A DNA stretch of 64,000 bases from Desulfolithobacter dissulfuricans (GTDB lineage Bacteria > Desulfobacterota > Desulfobulbia > Desulfobulbales > Desulfobulbaceae). The stretch's first letter is position 1, and every line of letters starts with the position of its first letter. Shown here piece by piece: positions 46,895 to 56,638 of the stretch. Made by a program: the position numbers and the translations under genes. The notes beneath the pieces are model-generated. The model was not told the DNA's origin and did no database searches. It saw only the letters and a program-made list of their open reading frames with translations. The stretch is from assembly GCF_025998535.1 (NCBI RefSeq), contig NZ_AP024233.1, positions 372,001 through 436,000 of the forward strand, given 5' to 3'.

Positions 46895-48238
46895 TTATTC
46901 TTGGGTACCCGGAATGGCGAACTGGCTGAGGCCCACGGCTCTGCGCAGATCGGCAATGGCGATACGGCGTTCGGTCCGGGCCAGGGAACAACGGACCAGG
47001 GCGTCGGTGAGCCGGTTTTCCACACTGATGAGGTCCGAGGAGAGGATAACTCCTTCCTTGAACCGTTCCCGGGAGAGACGGGCGGTCTCCAGCGCCTGTT
47101 CGACCATTTTTTCCGTGACCTGGAGCCGTTCCCCGGCCTGCTGCAGGGCCAGCCGGGCCTGTTCGATTTCGAGATTGATGTACAGGGCGATTTTCCGGCG
47201 CTGTTCCCGGGCTTCGGCCAGTTTGGCCCGGGCCTCGGCGATCTGGCCCGCGGTCCGGCGGCCGTCGAACAGGGTGTAATTGAGTTTGACGCCGGCCATC
47301 CATGAGGTGCCGGAGCCATCCAGTTCCAGACCTTCTTCGGCCTGCCAGCTGCCAAAGGCATCGGCGGTGGGATAGCGTCCGCCCCGGGCCTGACGAACAC
47401 TGGCCTGGGCAGCCCGTATCATGGCGTCCAGACGCTTGAGTTCCGGCCGGTTCACCGGATCCAGATCCTCAGGTATTTCCTGCATTTTGTCCAGGGTGGG
47501 ATCAACCACCACGGTTCCCTCGGTGAGTCCAAGCAGGTTGAGAAATGCGCGTCGGGCCAGGTTGAGGCCGTGCCGTGCCTGAATCAGGTTTTCTCTGGCC
47601 CGGGAACGCTGGACTTCCAGGTTGAGCAGGTCTGCCTTGAGCAGGTCACCGGCATCGTAGCGGGCCTGGGCCACGGCCAGTGAGGCCTCGATGGCTTCGA
47701 TGGCAGACTGCCGTGCCTGGACGGTTTCTTCGGCCTGGACAATGGTATAGAAACTGCGGACCACTTCGAAGGCCAGCTGGCTGAGCACTGCATGGCGCTG
47801 CTCCACGGCGGCGGATTCCTGCTCCCTGGCCGCGGCGATCAGGGCCTGGTCCCGGCCGCCGTTGTAGAGCCGGTAGCTGATGGTTGCCTGCAGCTTCAGA
47901 TCATCGGACACCCCGGGATCGTTGAAATCGATGGAGTTATTGAACACCCCCTGGTTGAGAATATTGCCAAAGGAGTACATGGGGTTGTCGGTGCGGCTGT
48001 ATTCCCCGTTCAGGTCCAGGCGGGGCAGAAAGGTGGAGCGGGCCTGAATCGTGGCCGCCCTGGCGGCCTCGATCCGGAGGGCGGCGATTTTTGAGTCCGG
48101 GCTGTTTTGCAGGGCAAATCTGACCGCTTCCCCGACACTCCAGATGGCGGGTGGGGAAAGGACTTCGGCCACAGAGGTTCGTGGCTGCCAGGCAAAGGCT
48201 ACGAACAGTACCAGTAGAATAATTCGTCCTTGACGCAT
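46895..48238 (-). CDS. TolC-family outer-membrane efflux protein
   Basis: 447 residues with a signal peptide. Two outer-membrane efflux repeats: AVRFALQNSPDSKIAALRIEAARA...LPRLDLNGEYSRTD, then DAMIRAAQASVRQARGGRYPTADAFGSWQAEEGL...VKLNYTLFDGRRTAGQ. Forms the trimeric exit duct for the RND/MFP pair encoded downstream (22-base gap). First gene of the operon, with a good -10 box and a palindrome upstream. Confidence 0.92.
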   Translation of the reverse strand: MRQGRIILLVLFVAFAWQPRTSVAEVLSPPAIWSVGEAVRFALQNSPDSKIAALRIEAARAATIQARSTFLPRLDLNGEYSRTDNPMYSFGNILNQGVFNNSIDFNDPGVSDDLKLQATISYRLYNGGRDQALIAAAREQESAAVEQRHAVLSQLAFEVVRSFYTIVQAEETVQARQSAIEAIEASLAVAQARYDAGDLLKADLLNLEVQRSRARENLIQARHGLNLARRAFLNLLGLTEGTVVVDPTLDKMQEIPEDLDPVNRPELKRLDAMIRAAQASVRQARGGRYPTADAFGSWQAEEGLELDGSGTSWMAGVKLNYTLFDGRRTAGQIAEARAKLAEAREQRRKIALYINLEIEQARLALQQAGERLQVTEKMVEQALETARLSRERFKEGVILSSDLISVENRLTDALVRCSLARTERRIAIADLRRAVGLSQFAIPGTQE

Positions 48239-48289
48239 GGCCCTGGATTCTCCCTGCTTGAAAAGATTGAGAAAAATTCCTGCAGGTGA

Positions 48290-48318
48290 ATTATAGATAA
48301 TATTATCTTGAAAGTCGA
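48290..48318 (-). promoter_or_regulatory. Promoter with palindromic operator for the tolC-MFP-RND operon
   Basis: TATAAT on the minus strand (48295-48290), with TCGACT as a weak -35 17 bases upstream. A perfect 14-bp palindrome AGATAATATTATCT (48295-48308) fills the spacer, a classic place for a repressor. Leader about 45 bases. Confidence 0.45.
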
Positions 48319-48447
48319 ATGGTTTGTCCGGCCCGGTGGTTGTGGCCAGCGTGTCTGGCAGCCGCTACAAAGCTTTTTCCCGGGCCAGGGAGAAGGCGGC
48401 CGGAGACAAGATGACTGGGCGTCAACAGATTGAAGAGGACTCTGAGT

Positions 48448-48855
48448 ATGGATACAGCGTTGTGGGCCCGTAAGCTCGGGTTTGGTGTTCTGGTGTTGGT
48501 TCTGGTGTGCGCTGCCTTCCGGGTGCAGGCCCGTGAGGCGCAGGGCCGCTGGGAAAAAGCGCAGAAAGAGCTCACCGAGGCTGTGGAGGCCGTGGAGGAG
48601 GCCGCCAGCGAGACGGCCAGGAAGGCCTGGGAGAAGACCCGGGAAAAATCCTCCCGGACCATGGAACAGGTTGAAAAGAAATCCGAAAAGGTTCTTGCTC
48701 AGGTCAGGGGAGAGTCCGGAGAACTGCTGGAGGCTGGCCGGGAGGGCTCACGCAGCAGCTGGCAGAAACTGAAGCAGAAATCCGGCTCTCTCTGGCGCCG
48801 GTTCAGGGAAAAAATCCACCGGCTCACCGCCCCGGAACCGGAGAACAACTCCTGA
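48448..48855 (+). CDS. Small secreted, highly charged helical protein
   Basis: 135 residues from ATG 48448 (AGAGGA about 10 bases upstream). An N-terminal signal or anchor (KLGFGVLVLVLVCAAFRVQA) is followed by Glu/Lys/Arg/Ala-rich helix with 11-residue-like periodicity (EEAASETARKAWEKTREKSSRTMEQVEKKSEK), resembling LEA/apolipoprotein-type amphipathic helices. No known family. Divergent from the RND operon; a periplasmic stress or surface-coating role is only a guess. Confidence 0.6.
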   Translation: MDTALWARKLGFGVLVLVLVCAAFRVQAREAQGRWEKAQKELTEAVEAVEEAASETARKAWEKTREKSSRTMEQVEKKSEKVLAQVRGESGELLEAGREGSRSSWQKLKQKSGSLWRRFREKIHRLTAPEPENNS

Positions 48856-48869
48856 ACCACCGTTTCTGG

Positions 48870-49934
48870 TCAGGGGTTCCCGGGATCGGTTCCCGGGCCT
48901 GTGTTTCTGATGGCAATGGTGACCCTCCGGTTTTTCCTTCGTCCGGCCTCGGTATCGTTGGGCGCCACCGGGTTGGCATAGCCGTACCAGTAGAGGAGCA
49001 TGCGCTGGTCATCGATATTGAATTTTTTCTTGAGATAGTCCCTGACGCTTTTGGCGCGCCGTTCGGACAGCCGCATGTTGTAGGCCTCGGAGCCGATGTT
49101 GCAGGTGAATCCCGAGAGGACCACGTAGGCTGAGGGATGCTCGCTGAGGAAGGTGCCCAGCCGGTTCAGGAGCCCCTGGTACTCTTTTTTGATCTCATAC
49201 CTGTCAAAATCAAACAGGACATTGTTGAACCGGACATCACTGGTCTTCATGTAGAGTTTGCCCAGCAGGTGTTCCGGGTGGACGGCCACGGTGTCAAAGT
49301 CAATGACCTGGGAGCAGGAGTTGACCGCGGCGATATCGGCCAGCAGCTGTTTCGCCTCCCTGGTCCTGGCGCTGGAGACAATGGTAAAGCAGACGTCGAA
49401 CTCCCGGGCCAGCTTCCTGGCCTGGGTCAGGGGGTCCGGTTCCAGGTCCGGGTAGGTGGAGTGCTGCCCGTCGGAAAAGATAAAGACCTCGGTGCGGCCG
49501 GGCAGACCCAGCAGATGCTCGAGCTTCATGAGGCCGACCTGGAGCATGGGGGGGCCGGTGGGAATGACCGGCAGCTTTTCCAGGGCAGCGCCATATTTCT
49601 TCTTGTCGTATTTCTGCAACCGGTAGTAGGGCTTGAAACCCATGGGCGAACCATGCAGCCACAGGCCGTTCTTCCAGTGCGGGTAGAGACCGGCCTGCCA
49701 GTTCAGTTCGGGCAGGCTCTGGTTGGAGCGGCGGATAATCTCCTTTTCCATTTCCAGCCGGGTCATGCCGGTATTCCGGTAGGGTTCGGACATGGCCGTG
49801 GACGGGTCGTAAAGGATAAAGAAATTATCCGCCATGGTTATGTAGGTGGCATCCAGGAGCGGTTCAGAGGCGGAAGCCGGCAGGGGAAAGAGAAAAAGAG
49901 TGAGCAGGACCAGAAGTGTTGCAAAGTGTTTCAT
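48870..49934 (-). CDS. OmpA-domain protein with VWA-like module
   Basis: 354 residues from ATG 49934 (GGAG 7 bases upstream; a longer frame to 50042 lies inside the MCP gene). Signal peptide to about residue 22. The middle resembles a von Willebrand A fold: FFILYDPSTAMSEPY early and VFIFSDGQHSTYPD later match MIDAS-type segments. C-terminus is a peptidoglycan-binding OmpA domain: VLFDFDRYEIKKEY, LSGFTCNIGSEAYNMRLSERRAKSVRDYL, RRKNRRVTI. Likely a cell-wall-anchored scaffold of the periplasm or outer membrane. Confidence 0.85.
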   Translation of the reverse strand: MKHFATLLVLLTLFLFPLPASASEPLLDATYITMADNFFILYDPSTAMSEPYRNTGMTRLEMEKEIIRRSNQSLPELNWQAGLYPHWKNGLWLHGSPMGFKPYYRLQKYDKKKYGAALEKLPVIPTGPPMLQVGLMKLEHLLGLPGRTEVFIFSDGQHSTYPDLEPDPLTQARKLAREFDVCFTIVSSARTREAKQLLADIAAVNSCSQVIDFDTVAVHPEHLLGKLYMKTSDVRFNNVLFDFDRYEIKKEYQGLLNRLGTFLSEHPSAYVVLSGFTCNIGSEAYNMRLSERRAKSVRDYLKKKFNIDDQRMLLYWYGYANPVAPNDTEAGRRKNRRVTIAIRNTGPGTDPGNP

Positions 49935-50010
49935 TCGTATCTCCAGCCCCCGTGCCGGGACGGGGGCCCCAACCGGTACTTCAGGGTGTGACGCTGTTGC
50001 AGACCGCCGG

Positions 50011-52143
50011 TCAGTGTTTGGGGTTTTTGACATAGGGGACATACTTCGTGTCCACGGCCTTGATATGCACCACCAGCCAGTCGCTGAGAAATTCCATCAG
50101 TTCGTCGGCGACCATTTCGCCACTGTGTAGTTTCTGCTGGTATTCTTCAACCCGTTTAATCAATCGAGCATGGAGGGCCTGGTGGTCTTTCAGGCTCGGA
50201 AAACCGGCGCGGCGGAGCATCTCCTCTTCAAAAGAGAAATGTTCTCGGGTGTACTGGATCAGTTGGTCCACCACGGTGAGCATGGCCTGAGGACCTTCTC
50301 CACGCTTCATGATACGATATAAGTCGTTGATGATGTCAAGGAGTTTATGGTGCTGGTTGTCGATTTCCTCGACATCGATCATGATCCGCTTGTCCCACTG
50401 GACCAGCTCCTCGGTTACCGGCGGGTTGAGGGCCGCTACCTCCGGACCGCTGGCCAGCCGGAAGCGGCCAACTCCTTTTTTCATCCGGACGGCTACCTGA
50501 GACAGGGTGCCGGCATAGTCCCTGACCTCTGTCCCGGAACCGGATATCTCCGTCGCCACTGTGCTCACCTCGGTGATGTCCTGGGCAACGTCACCGGTGA
50601 CCGTTGAGATCTGGGCCACGTTTTCATTCACCTCGGCTATCCCCTGGGCCGCGTGAATGATACTGCCGGTGATCTCTCTTGTGGTCTCGGTCTGTTCTTC
50701 CACCGCTGTGGTAATGCTTGAGACGACCTCGTCCACCTGGTTGATGACCCCGCTGATCTGGCGGATCTCGGTCACCGTGTCGTCGACGGAACTGCGGATG
50801 GATTCAATCTTTGCCTTGATTTCACCGGTGGCTTCGGCGGTCTGTTTGGCCAGTTCCTTGATCTCGTTGGCGACCACGGCAAATCCCTTGCCGGCCTCGC
50901 CGGCCCGGGCCGCCTCGATGGTGGCGTTGAGGGCCAGGAGGTTGGTCTGTTCCGAGATCTCCGTGATCACTTCGGTTACCTTGGTGATCTCCGCCGCTGC
51001 CCTGCCGAGGATATTTACCCGGTCCGAGGAGGCGTCGGCCAGGTTCACAGCCTGCTGGGAAATGGAGCGGGCCTCTTCGGTTCGGGCGTAGATCTCTTCC
51101 ACCGAGCGCTGCATCTCCTCCGATGCATTGGCCACGATACTGACATTGGTGGACGCTTCTTCGCTGGCCGCGGCCACTGAATTCATGTTGCTCGACATCT
51201 CTTCAGTAGCCATAGCCACGTTCTCCGCCCGGGTGCTGGTCACCTTGACCCCGTTGGCGAGAATCTTTGAGATATAGTTCAGCTGTTTGGACGAAATACC
51301 AAGGATGGTTACCTCGGAGCTGACCCCGTGGAGGATGGCGCTGATACCCAGGCTCATCCTGTTGAGCGAGGCGGCCAGGTCACCGATCTCATCCTTCCGC
51401 GCCAGGGAAAGCTGGCCGGAGAAATTGCCATCCGCCATCTGGCGGGCAAAGTCGGAGACCTGGCGTATGGGAACCCTGATGTTTCGGGAGAGCAGGAAGC
51501 TGAGGCCAAGGGCAAGGAACAGGGCCGAGGCGGCCATGGTAATGATCAGGTTTCTCGACCTGGTTATCGCTGCCTGCTGGGAAAGGGATTCTTCTTTGGC
51601 AATCCTGTCCAGGAAGCTTCTGGCGTCCTGCAGGCCCTTTCGTATATCCATCAGGGCTGGGGCGGTTTCCTCCCGGTAGATCCTCTTGAGTCTGGTGCTC
51701 AGTTCTGCCGGGTCCTGGTCGGAACTGGCAGCAGGCTGGCTGATTTTCCGGGTGGCGTCATGCAGTCTGTTGTGGGCCTGCTCGATTCTGCCAAACAGGG
51801 GGATAAGCTGCGGAAAACGTTCCCCGGCAGTCGCCCGCTCTCCGCCTTTCAGCCATTTTTCCAGTTTACAGATACTCTTGTCCAGGAAGTTGTTTTGCTG
51901 GAGATGGTTCTGGGGATCGGCGAGCATGCTTTGCAGCCGTTCCGCCTCGAGCATATGGTTCACTTTGAGGTCGGCCATGGTCAGGCCCAGGGCATTGATC
52001 TCTTCCAGGCGGTCTGCCTGTCGATCGATATGGTTGAACCTGGTGATGGCGATGGCGGTGATCACAAGGCTCAAGGCCACCATTGTCATGGCCAGGAAAA
52101 AGATTTTTTGTGAGATCGTACACCGTGTTGCCGCAATCTTCAT
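50011..52143 (-). CDS. Methyl-accepting chemotaxis protein fused to hemerythrin
   Basis: 710 residues. Membrane segments at about 12-32 and 200-220 frame a four-helix periplasmic sensor, then HAMP ([20 protein letters not shown]), the signalling hairpin ([18 protein letters not shown] and [15 protein letters not shown]) and, unusually, a C-terminal hemerythrin domain from about 575 with its iron ligands ([31 protein letters not shown]). This is the DcrH-like design known from Desulfovibrio, where hemerythrin senses O2 for aerotaxis. The plausible output is avoidance of O2. No CheA/CheW gene is near. Confidence 0.92.
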   Translation of the reverse strand: MKIAATRCTISQKIFFLAMTMVALSLVITAIAITRFNHIDRQADRLEEINALGLTMADLKVNHMLEAERLQSMLADPQNHLQQNNFLDKSICKLEKWLKGGERATAGERFPQLIPLFGRIEQAHNRLHDATRKISQPAASSDQDPAELSTRLKRIYREETAPALMDIRKGLQDARSFLDRIAKEESLSQQAAITRSRNLIITMAASALFLALGLSFLLSRNIRVPIRQVSDFARQMADGNFSGQLSLARKDEIGDLAASLNRMSLGISAILHGVSSEVTILGISSKQLNYISKILANGVKVTSTRAENVAMATEEMSSNMNSVAAASEEASTNVSIVANASEEMQRSVEEIYARTEEARSISQQAVNLADASSDRVNILGRAAAEITKVTEVITEISEQTNLLALNATIEAARAGEAGKGFAVVANEIKELAKQTAEATGEIKAKIESIRSSVDDTVTEIRQISGVINQVDEVVSSITTAVEEQTETTREITGSIIHAAQGIAEVNENVAQISTVTGDVAQDITEVSTVATEISGSGTEVRDYAGTLSQVAVRMKKGVGRFRLASGPEVAALNPPVTEELVQWDKRIMIDVEEIDNQHHKLLDIINDLYRIMKRGEGPQAMLTVVDQLIQYTREHFSFEEEMLRRAGFPSLKDHQALHARLIKRVEEYQQKLHSGEMVADELMEFLSDWLVVHIKAVDTKYVPYVKNPKH

Positions 52144-53092
52144 ACTGTCTCCCCTGTACTCTGGTACTCTGATATGTTTTTCCGCCCGTCTGTAACGGAC
52201 TGCATTATCTGGTCAAGCCAGGGTTCATCACTGAACCGCAGGTATAAAATTGTTTGTATGTGTTGATGATATGCACTGTCCGACAGAGGGAACAAAGGAT
52301 CCTTCCTCTCTTACCATCTCCCGGTGCCTTGCATAAGGGCCTGAGGGCAAGATGGACCGTCCCGCTTCCATCAGGTGTTGTTCATCTATGGATGTTCAGG
52401 TGGCTATATTGCGGGGATATGTTGCGGAGCAATACATCCCAGCTTGTATTACAGGATTTTTCCGAAGGATGATTCGCTTGGTCAGCAAAAAAAGGCACAA
52501 CTGATGAGGGTGTCAGTTTCCATGCAATATCTTTTGTGATTACCACTGAAACTCAGCTGTCACCGATATGAGGGATATCATCGCCTCTTCTCTCTACCTG
52601 TGGAGAAAACGTAGCTGTTCAAAGGGACACTTCTGCAAGCAACAAATAAAAAAACTCGTGATCACCGCTCCGCGGTGTCACGCAGGTGACCGTGTAGCCG
52701 ACTAAGTGGCGGCAGGCCATGCCCCGCTCTGCGGGGTGATGCCGGAAATCGGTGTCGGAGCTCCTGATCTCTGGACTGATCGCTCAGCGCGTCCTTCGGT
52801 CCATGGGCCGTTCCTGCCAGGTACATCAGGGTACCGCAGGAGCGGTACCAGGGTTGATGGATCGTTCACCGCGGAGCGGAGGAACGAGAATGTCTGGGCG
52901 TTTTTTTGTTGCTGTGCAGCTCCATGGCGCTCAGGCGAAGGTATCCCTTATTCAGGCTGAATTTCAGTGGTAATCAAAATATCTTTTGATGACAACGGGA
53001 ATGAAAATCGTTCGCTCGTCAGTCTATTATCGGTGATGGGGTGAAAAATACAATGATGAAAAAATAAGTATAAAATAGGTGGTTTTTAATAC
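52144..53092. other. 0.95 kb gene-free region holding a foldback element
   Basis: Between the MCP gene and the truncated PAS-LuxR gene. Short frames inside (for example 52706-52960) have odd composition and follow the inverted-repeat structure, so I do not call them genes. Confidence 0.5.
52527..52982. repeat. 456-bp foldback (MITE-like) element with nested inverted repeats
   Basis: The outer ends are imperfect inverted repeats of about 27-31 bp (52527-52557 and 52956-52982, sharing GATTACCACTGAAA-CTCAGC). Further in, GCAAGCAACAAAT-AAAAAAAC (52635-52656) faces the complement near 52899-52918, and CCGCTCCGCGGTG (52665-52677) faces CACCGCGGAGCGG (52867-52879) exactly. The arms appear in mirror order, so the whole segment could fold on itself. 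No transposase inside. Confidence 0.65.
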
Positions 53093-54155
53093 CTACTGGA
53101 GGGAGATGCTGTTGAGAAAGCTGTGCAGGTTGGTGGATTTCTTGTTGAGTCCAAGTCGTTTTCTGATATTTCGCCGGTGGGTGTTGACCGTGGCCGGCGA
53201 GAGGCCAAGGCGGGCGGCTATTTCCTTGGTCTGCATACCTTCCCGTACCAGTTCCGCGATTTTCAGCTCCATGGGGGTGAGGCGAAGCAGACCTGTGGAG
53301 AGTTCTGCGCCATGGGAGGAAAGAATCTGTTTCACGTTGGACATGGCGGTCTCCACAAAAAGACGGGCCATGGGCTCCAGGTTGGTCTGCTGCAGTTTTA
53401 TCAGGTAGGGAAGTACGCCATGCTGCAGCCCTTCGATCAACTGCTGTTCGAGGATCTCCCTGTCCTCTTCCTGCGCCTGGAGGATTTCCCTGAGCAGTGC
53501 CTCGTTTTCCTGGAGCTGTTTCTCCTGTTGTTCATACCTCTGGTCCATTTCCTTGCGATCGGTGATGTCCCTGGCAATACCGGCAACACCGATGATCCGA
53601 CCCTGGTCATCATGGACCGGGATCTTGCGTATTTCAAAGAGATGGTGGGTGTTGTTGATGTCGGTGACCGGCTGTTCCAGCCGGGCGGCTATTCCCTGTT
53701 CCAGGGCCTTTCGGTCAGTGGAGTCCACCTGGGTAAAGGAGGATTCGGGATGGAGGGCCTCGGCCTTTCTGCCGATGATCTGCTCCGGTTTCAGGCCAAA
53801 GAGGGAAGAAAAGGAGGAGTTGGCCATCAGGTAGCGATAATCCCGGTCTCTGATCCAGACGGGATCCTCGAGATTGTCGAGGATGGCTTGTAGAAAGCGT
53901 TCCTGCTGCCGGAGTTTGAGATCGGTTTTCCTGGCCTCTGTAATGTCGGCCACGTGGACCAGGAGGTATCGGGGCGGACCCTGCTGACCGGGTATGGGGT
54001 GCATGCTGACCCGTATGCTGGTCAGGTCGTTGCGCTGGCTCACTTCCGTATGTACCGGTTTACAGGTGGCAAAGGCCTCCCGGGCACTGCAGCGGCTGCA
54101 GGGGGTGTCGCGGCCATGGAACAGCTTGTGGCAGGCAACCCCGAAGTACTTGAGT
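53093..54155 (-). pseudogene. PAS-LuxR response regulator, 3' part, cut by IS4-type element
   Basis: Contains the rest of a PAS domain (YFGVACHKLFHGRDTPC, cysteine-containing), a complete PAS/PAC (VWIRDRDYRYLMANSSFSSLFGLKPEQIIG ... IIGVAGIARDITDRK), a coiled coil, and a C-terminal LuxR helix-turn-helix (LTPMELKIAELVREGMQTKEIAARLGLSPATVNTHRRNIRKRL). The N-terminus lies beyond the IS at 55692-55856. When the IS and one copy of CTTGAGT are removed, the frame reads LPEEL-K-YFGVAC with no change, giving a 406-residue protein. As present, it is interrupted. A new ATG inside the IS end could still express the C-terminal part. Confidence 0.88.
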
Positions 54156-55691
54156 CTGAACTTTCTGACTTGTGACAAAAACAGAATAATATACTGAAAT
54201 CATTAAAATAAACGTGAAAAGCCCTTTGCTTTTTGATATATTGGAGTTTCCAAAATCCTCAATAAAATCAAAAAGAAAGGGCCGAAATGAAGAGTATACC
54301 AAATTCGCAGAAACAGCAAGAAGCAATACGTCTGCACCACAGAATCGATTCGTTCTTTGATAACTTTGCCATCGGCACTCTGCTCAATAGGGCAGGCATC
54401 CGCAAGATACGCGGTGCTTCGCCGCTGGTGCTGCTCAAGGCCATTTTCGTGTTGCCGTTTGAAAACAACAACTTTTTCCGCAGTATCGTTGCCGGCAACA
54501 ACCACGGTTTCAAGAAGGACGCGGCATACCAGCTGCTGAAAAATCCGCGCTACAACTGGCGGAAACTGCTTCTGCTCCTGGCGGCCAAGCTGGTGAACTT
54601 CTGCGATCTGCTTACCGATTGTGACAGGAAGAAGGTGCTCATAATTGACGACAGCACCTATGACAGGTCGCATTCGAAATTTGTTGAACTCCTGGCCAGA
54701 GTCCATGATCACACCGAAAATCGATTTCTGAACGGCTTCAAGATGCTCAGCCTGGGGTGGAGCGACGGCGCCACGTTTTTGCCCTTGGATTTTTCTATGC
54801 TGTCGTCGGCAAACAGCCAAAACAGGTTGCAGGGGATCACCAAAAAGCTGGACAAGAGAAGCATCGGCTACAAGCGGCGTCAGGAGGCCATGACCAAGGC
54901 GACGGAACTTCTGGTGCCCATGATAAAAAGGGTGCTGGCGGCCGGAATTGATGCGTCCCATATCCTCATGGACAGTTGGTTTGCTTTTCCGTCGGTCATT
55001 CAGGCGTTGAGTCGGCATCGACCGGTGATCTGCATGCTCAAAGATATGCCGACGATCCTTTACCGGCATTGCCACACGGAAATTCGTCTCGGGGAACTTT
55101 ACAAGCGGATCAAGAAACGCCGGGGCAAAGCAAAAATTCTGGCAAGCGTAATCGTCGAGACCAGGGATGGGCTGCCGGTGAAAATTGTGTTTGTGCGGCA
55201 CCGGCAGAAACGGGGCTGGTTGGCCATCCTGTCCACCGATCTGGAGTTGTCCGCTGAAGAGATTGTGCGGATTTACGGGAAGCGGTGGGATATAGAGGTC
55301 TTCTTCAAGATGGCGAAACACTATCTCAACCTGGAGCGGGAGATGCAACTGCGTGATTATGATGGGCTTATCGGCCACACGACCATTGTCATGCTTCGCT
55401 ATCTGTTTCTGGCTTTTGAGCAACGGTTGCACGACGACCCCAGAACCCTTGGCAGTTTGTTTTACGCCTGCTCCGATGAACTGCAGGACCTCTCTGTCTT
55501 GGAGGCGCTCCAGCGAATATTGAGCCTGGCGCTTGATAAAATACGGAAAATCGGCGTGTTACCAGAAAATATTATATCAAACATCCTTGATGCAGTAATG
55601 TCAGTGGCTATTGATATGCTGAAACCACCGGCGCCTTCAACATCTTAAAACAACAAAGAAACAACTAGTTGCTGCAACTCAGAAAGTTCAG
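54156..55691 (+). mobile_element. IS4-type insertion sequence, 1536 bp, complete
   Basis: Terminal inverted repeats begin CTGAACTTTCTGA at both ends (16 of the first 17 positions match). They are flanked by a 7-bp direct repeat CTTGAGT at 54149-54155 and 55692-55698. One transposase gene fills the element. Intact ends, intact gene and perfect duplication point to a recent insertion. Confidence 0.92.
54287..55648 (+). CDS. IS4-family DDE transposase
   Basis: 453 residues. DDE catalytic positions: D121/122 in LIIDDSTYDRS, D230 in MDSWFAFP, and the IS4 signature Y-(2)-R-(3)-E-(6)-K at Y331, R334, E338, K345 (YGKRWDIEVFFKMAK). AAGGG lies upstream of the ATG. It cuts and joins the element's own ends. 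Transcribed opposite to the gene it interrupts. Confidence 0.92.
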   Translation: MKSIPNSQKQQEAIRLHHRIDSFFDNFAIGTLLNRAGIRKIRGASPLVLLKAIFVLPFENNNFFRSIVAGNNHGFKKDAAYQLLKNPRYNWRKLLLLLAAKLVNFCDLLTDCDRKKVLIIDDSTYDRSHSKFVELLARVHDHTENRFLNGFKMLSLGWSDGATFLPLDFSMLSSANSQNRLQGITKKLDKRSIGYKRRQEAMTKATELLVPMIKRVLAAGIDASHILMDSWFAFPSVIQALSRHRPVICMLKDMPTILYRHCHTEIRLGELYKRIKKRRGKAKILASVIVETRDGLPVKIVFVRHRQKRGWLAILSTDLELSAEEIVRIYGKRWDIEVFFKMAKHYLNLEREMQLRDYDGLIGHTTIVMLRYLFLAFEQRLHDDPRTLGSLFYACSDELQDLSVLEALQRILSLALDKIRKIGVLPENIISNILDAVMSVAIDMLKPPAPSTS

Positions 55692-55856
55692 CTTGAGTTC
55701 TTCCGGCAGGTGTCCTGTCCGGTTCCAGTTGGAAAAGCAGATCCGGTACTCCTGGTCCAGAATGAAGAAATGATCAGGTATTGCCGGAAAAAGGGCGTAG
55801 AGAAGGTCCGCAGGAAAGGGTGTATCGAGCAAGGGTTGGCGATGGGGTGACTTCAT
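55692..55856 (-). pseudogene. PAS-LuxR response regulator, 5' part
   Basis: The first 55 codons of the interrupted regulator (LLYALFPAIPDHFFILDQEYRICFSN is a PAS start). The frame then runs a few codons into the IS end and stops. Its ATG overlaps the stop of the upstream MBL gene (ATGA), so PAS protein, MBL hydrolase and this regulator were one operon. Confidence 0.85.
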
Positions 55857-56638
55857 CTTGCAGGTACGAGATCGGGGGTGTCGCCCAGCAGAATCCGGTC
55901 GTCTTCTGTGGGCAGCCAGATACGGGGATATTCGCTCAGCAGAGTGGTTATAACCTCGGCCCCGCCTGTGCGGACATTGCGCTCCAGGTGGACCAGGGCC
56001 ATATGACCGATATCGGCCCGCCGGGCCAGATCCAGGCAGGAGAGAACAGAGCCGTGGTTGGCAATGCTGTCTTTTAAACTGAATGCTTCGTGGATGACCA
56101 GGTCCGCACCCTGCATCAGTTGTTCTGTTTCAGGGGTGGGCCGACCATCACCGCTGTAGAAGAGGCGGTGACGGTCATCCTGGAGCAGCAGGCCAAGATT
56201 GGTGCAGGAATGGATCGAGCGGGCAGCCTGCCAGGTGAGGCCCCCAAATTCCAGGCGCGCCCCCGGATCCAGTTCCTTGAAAATAAGCGGAAACTGGAGT
56301 TTGGCCTCAAATCCGGGATAGGCCAGCTCCAGGGCGGCGAGCACCTTGTCCCGGCCTCCCTGCAGGCTGATGATGGTCAGGGGTTCAGTCCTCCCAGTTT
56401 CCCAGAGTCGCAGCAGCAGCAGGGGGATGCCGAAAAAGTGGTCGCCGTGGAAGTGGGAAATCCACACCGCGTGCGGTTCTTCGGCGCTCCTGCAGTGCGC
56501 AAACAGCCGGTGGGCCGCGGTGAAACCGCAATCAAGCAGGATGCGGCAGCCGTCCCCGGTGGTCAGGAGGACCGAGGTGTTGGCATGGTGTTCGTCGCAG
56601 GCCTCGCCGACGCCGAGAAACAGGACTTCCATGTTCAC
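55853..56638 (-). CDS. MBL-fold hydrolase (RNase Z/ElaC-like)
   Basis: 261 residues. HFHGDHFFG near 68 is the metal-binding motif of the RNase Z-like group, followed by later ligands SIHSCTNLG, FYSGDGRP and a terminal histidine (GHMALVHL). It lacks the long exosite arm of true RNase Z, so tRNA processing is uncertain; this subgroup also includes arylsulfatase- and phosphodiesterase-like enzymes. Encoded between a PAS-domain gene and the PAS-LuxR regulator with 4-base overlaps on both sides, suggesting a signalling role. Confidence 0.8.
   Translation of the reverse strand: MNMEVLFLGVGEACDEHHANTSVLLTTGDGCRILLDCGFTAAHRLFAHCRSAEEPHAVWISHFHGDHFFGIPLLLLRLWETGRTEPLTIISLQGGRDKVLAALELAYPGFEAKLQFPLIFKELDPGARLEFGGLTWQAARSIHSCTNLGLLLQDDRHRLFYSGDGRPTPETEQLMQGADLVIHEAFSLKDSIANHGSVLSCLDLARRADIGHMALVHLERNVRTGGAEVITTLLSEYPRIWLPTEDDRILLGDTPDLVPAR

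Noticed and set aside
46873-47400. N-terminal extension of the RND adaptor
   Set aside because: It is the TolC gene read in another frame; the signal peptide of the adaptor begins at 46872.
52706-52960. 84-residue frame in the 52.5 kb gap
   Set aside because: It lies wholly in the mirrored foldback element and reads as Cys/Trp/Arg-rich low-quality sequence without a ribosome site.
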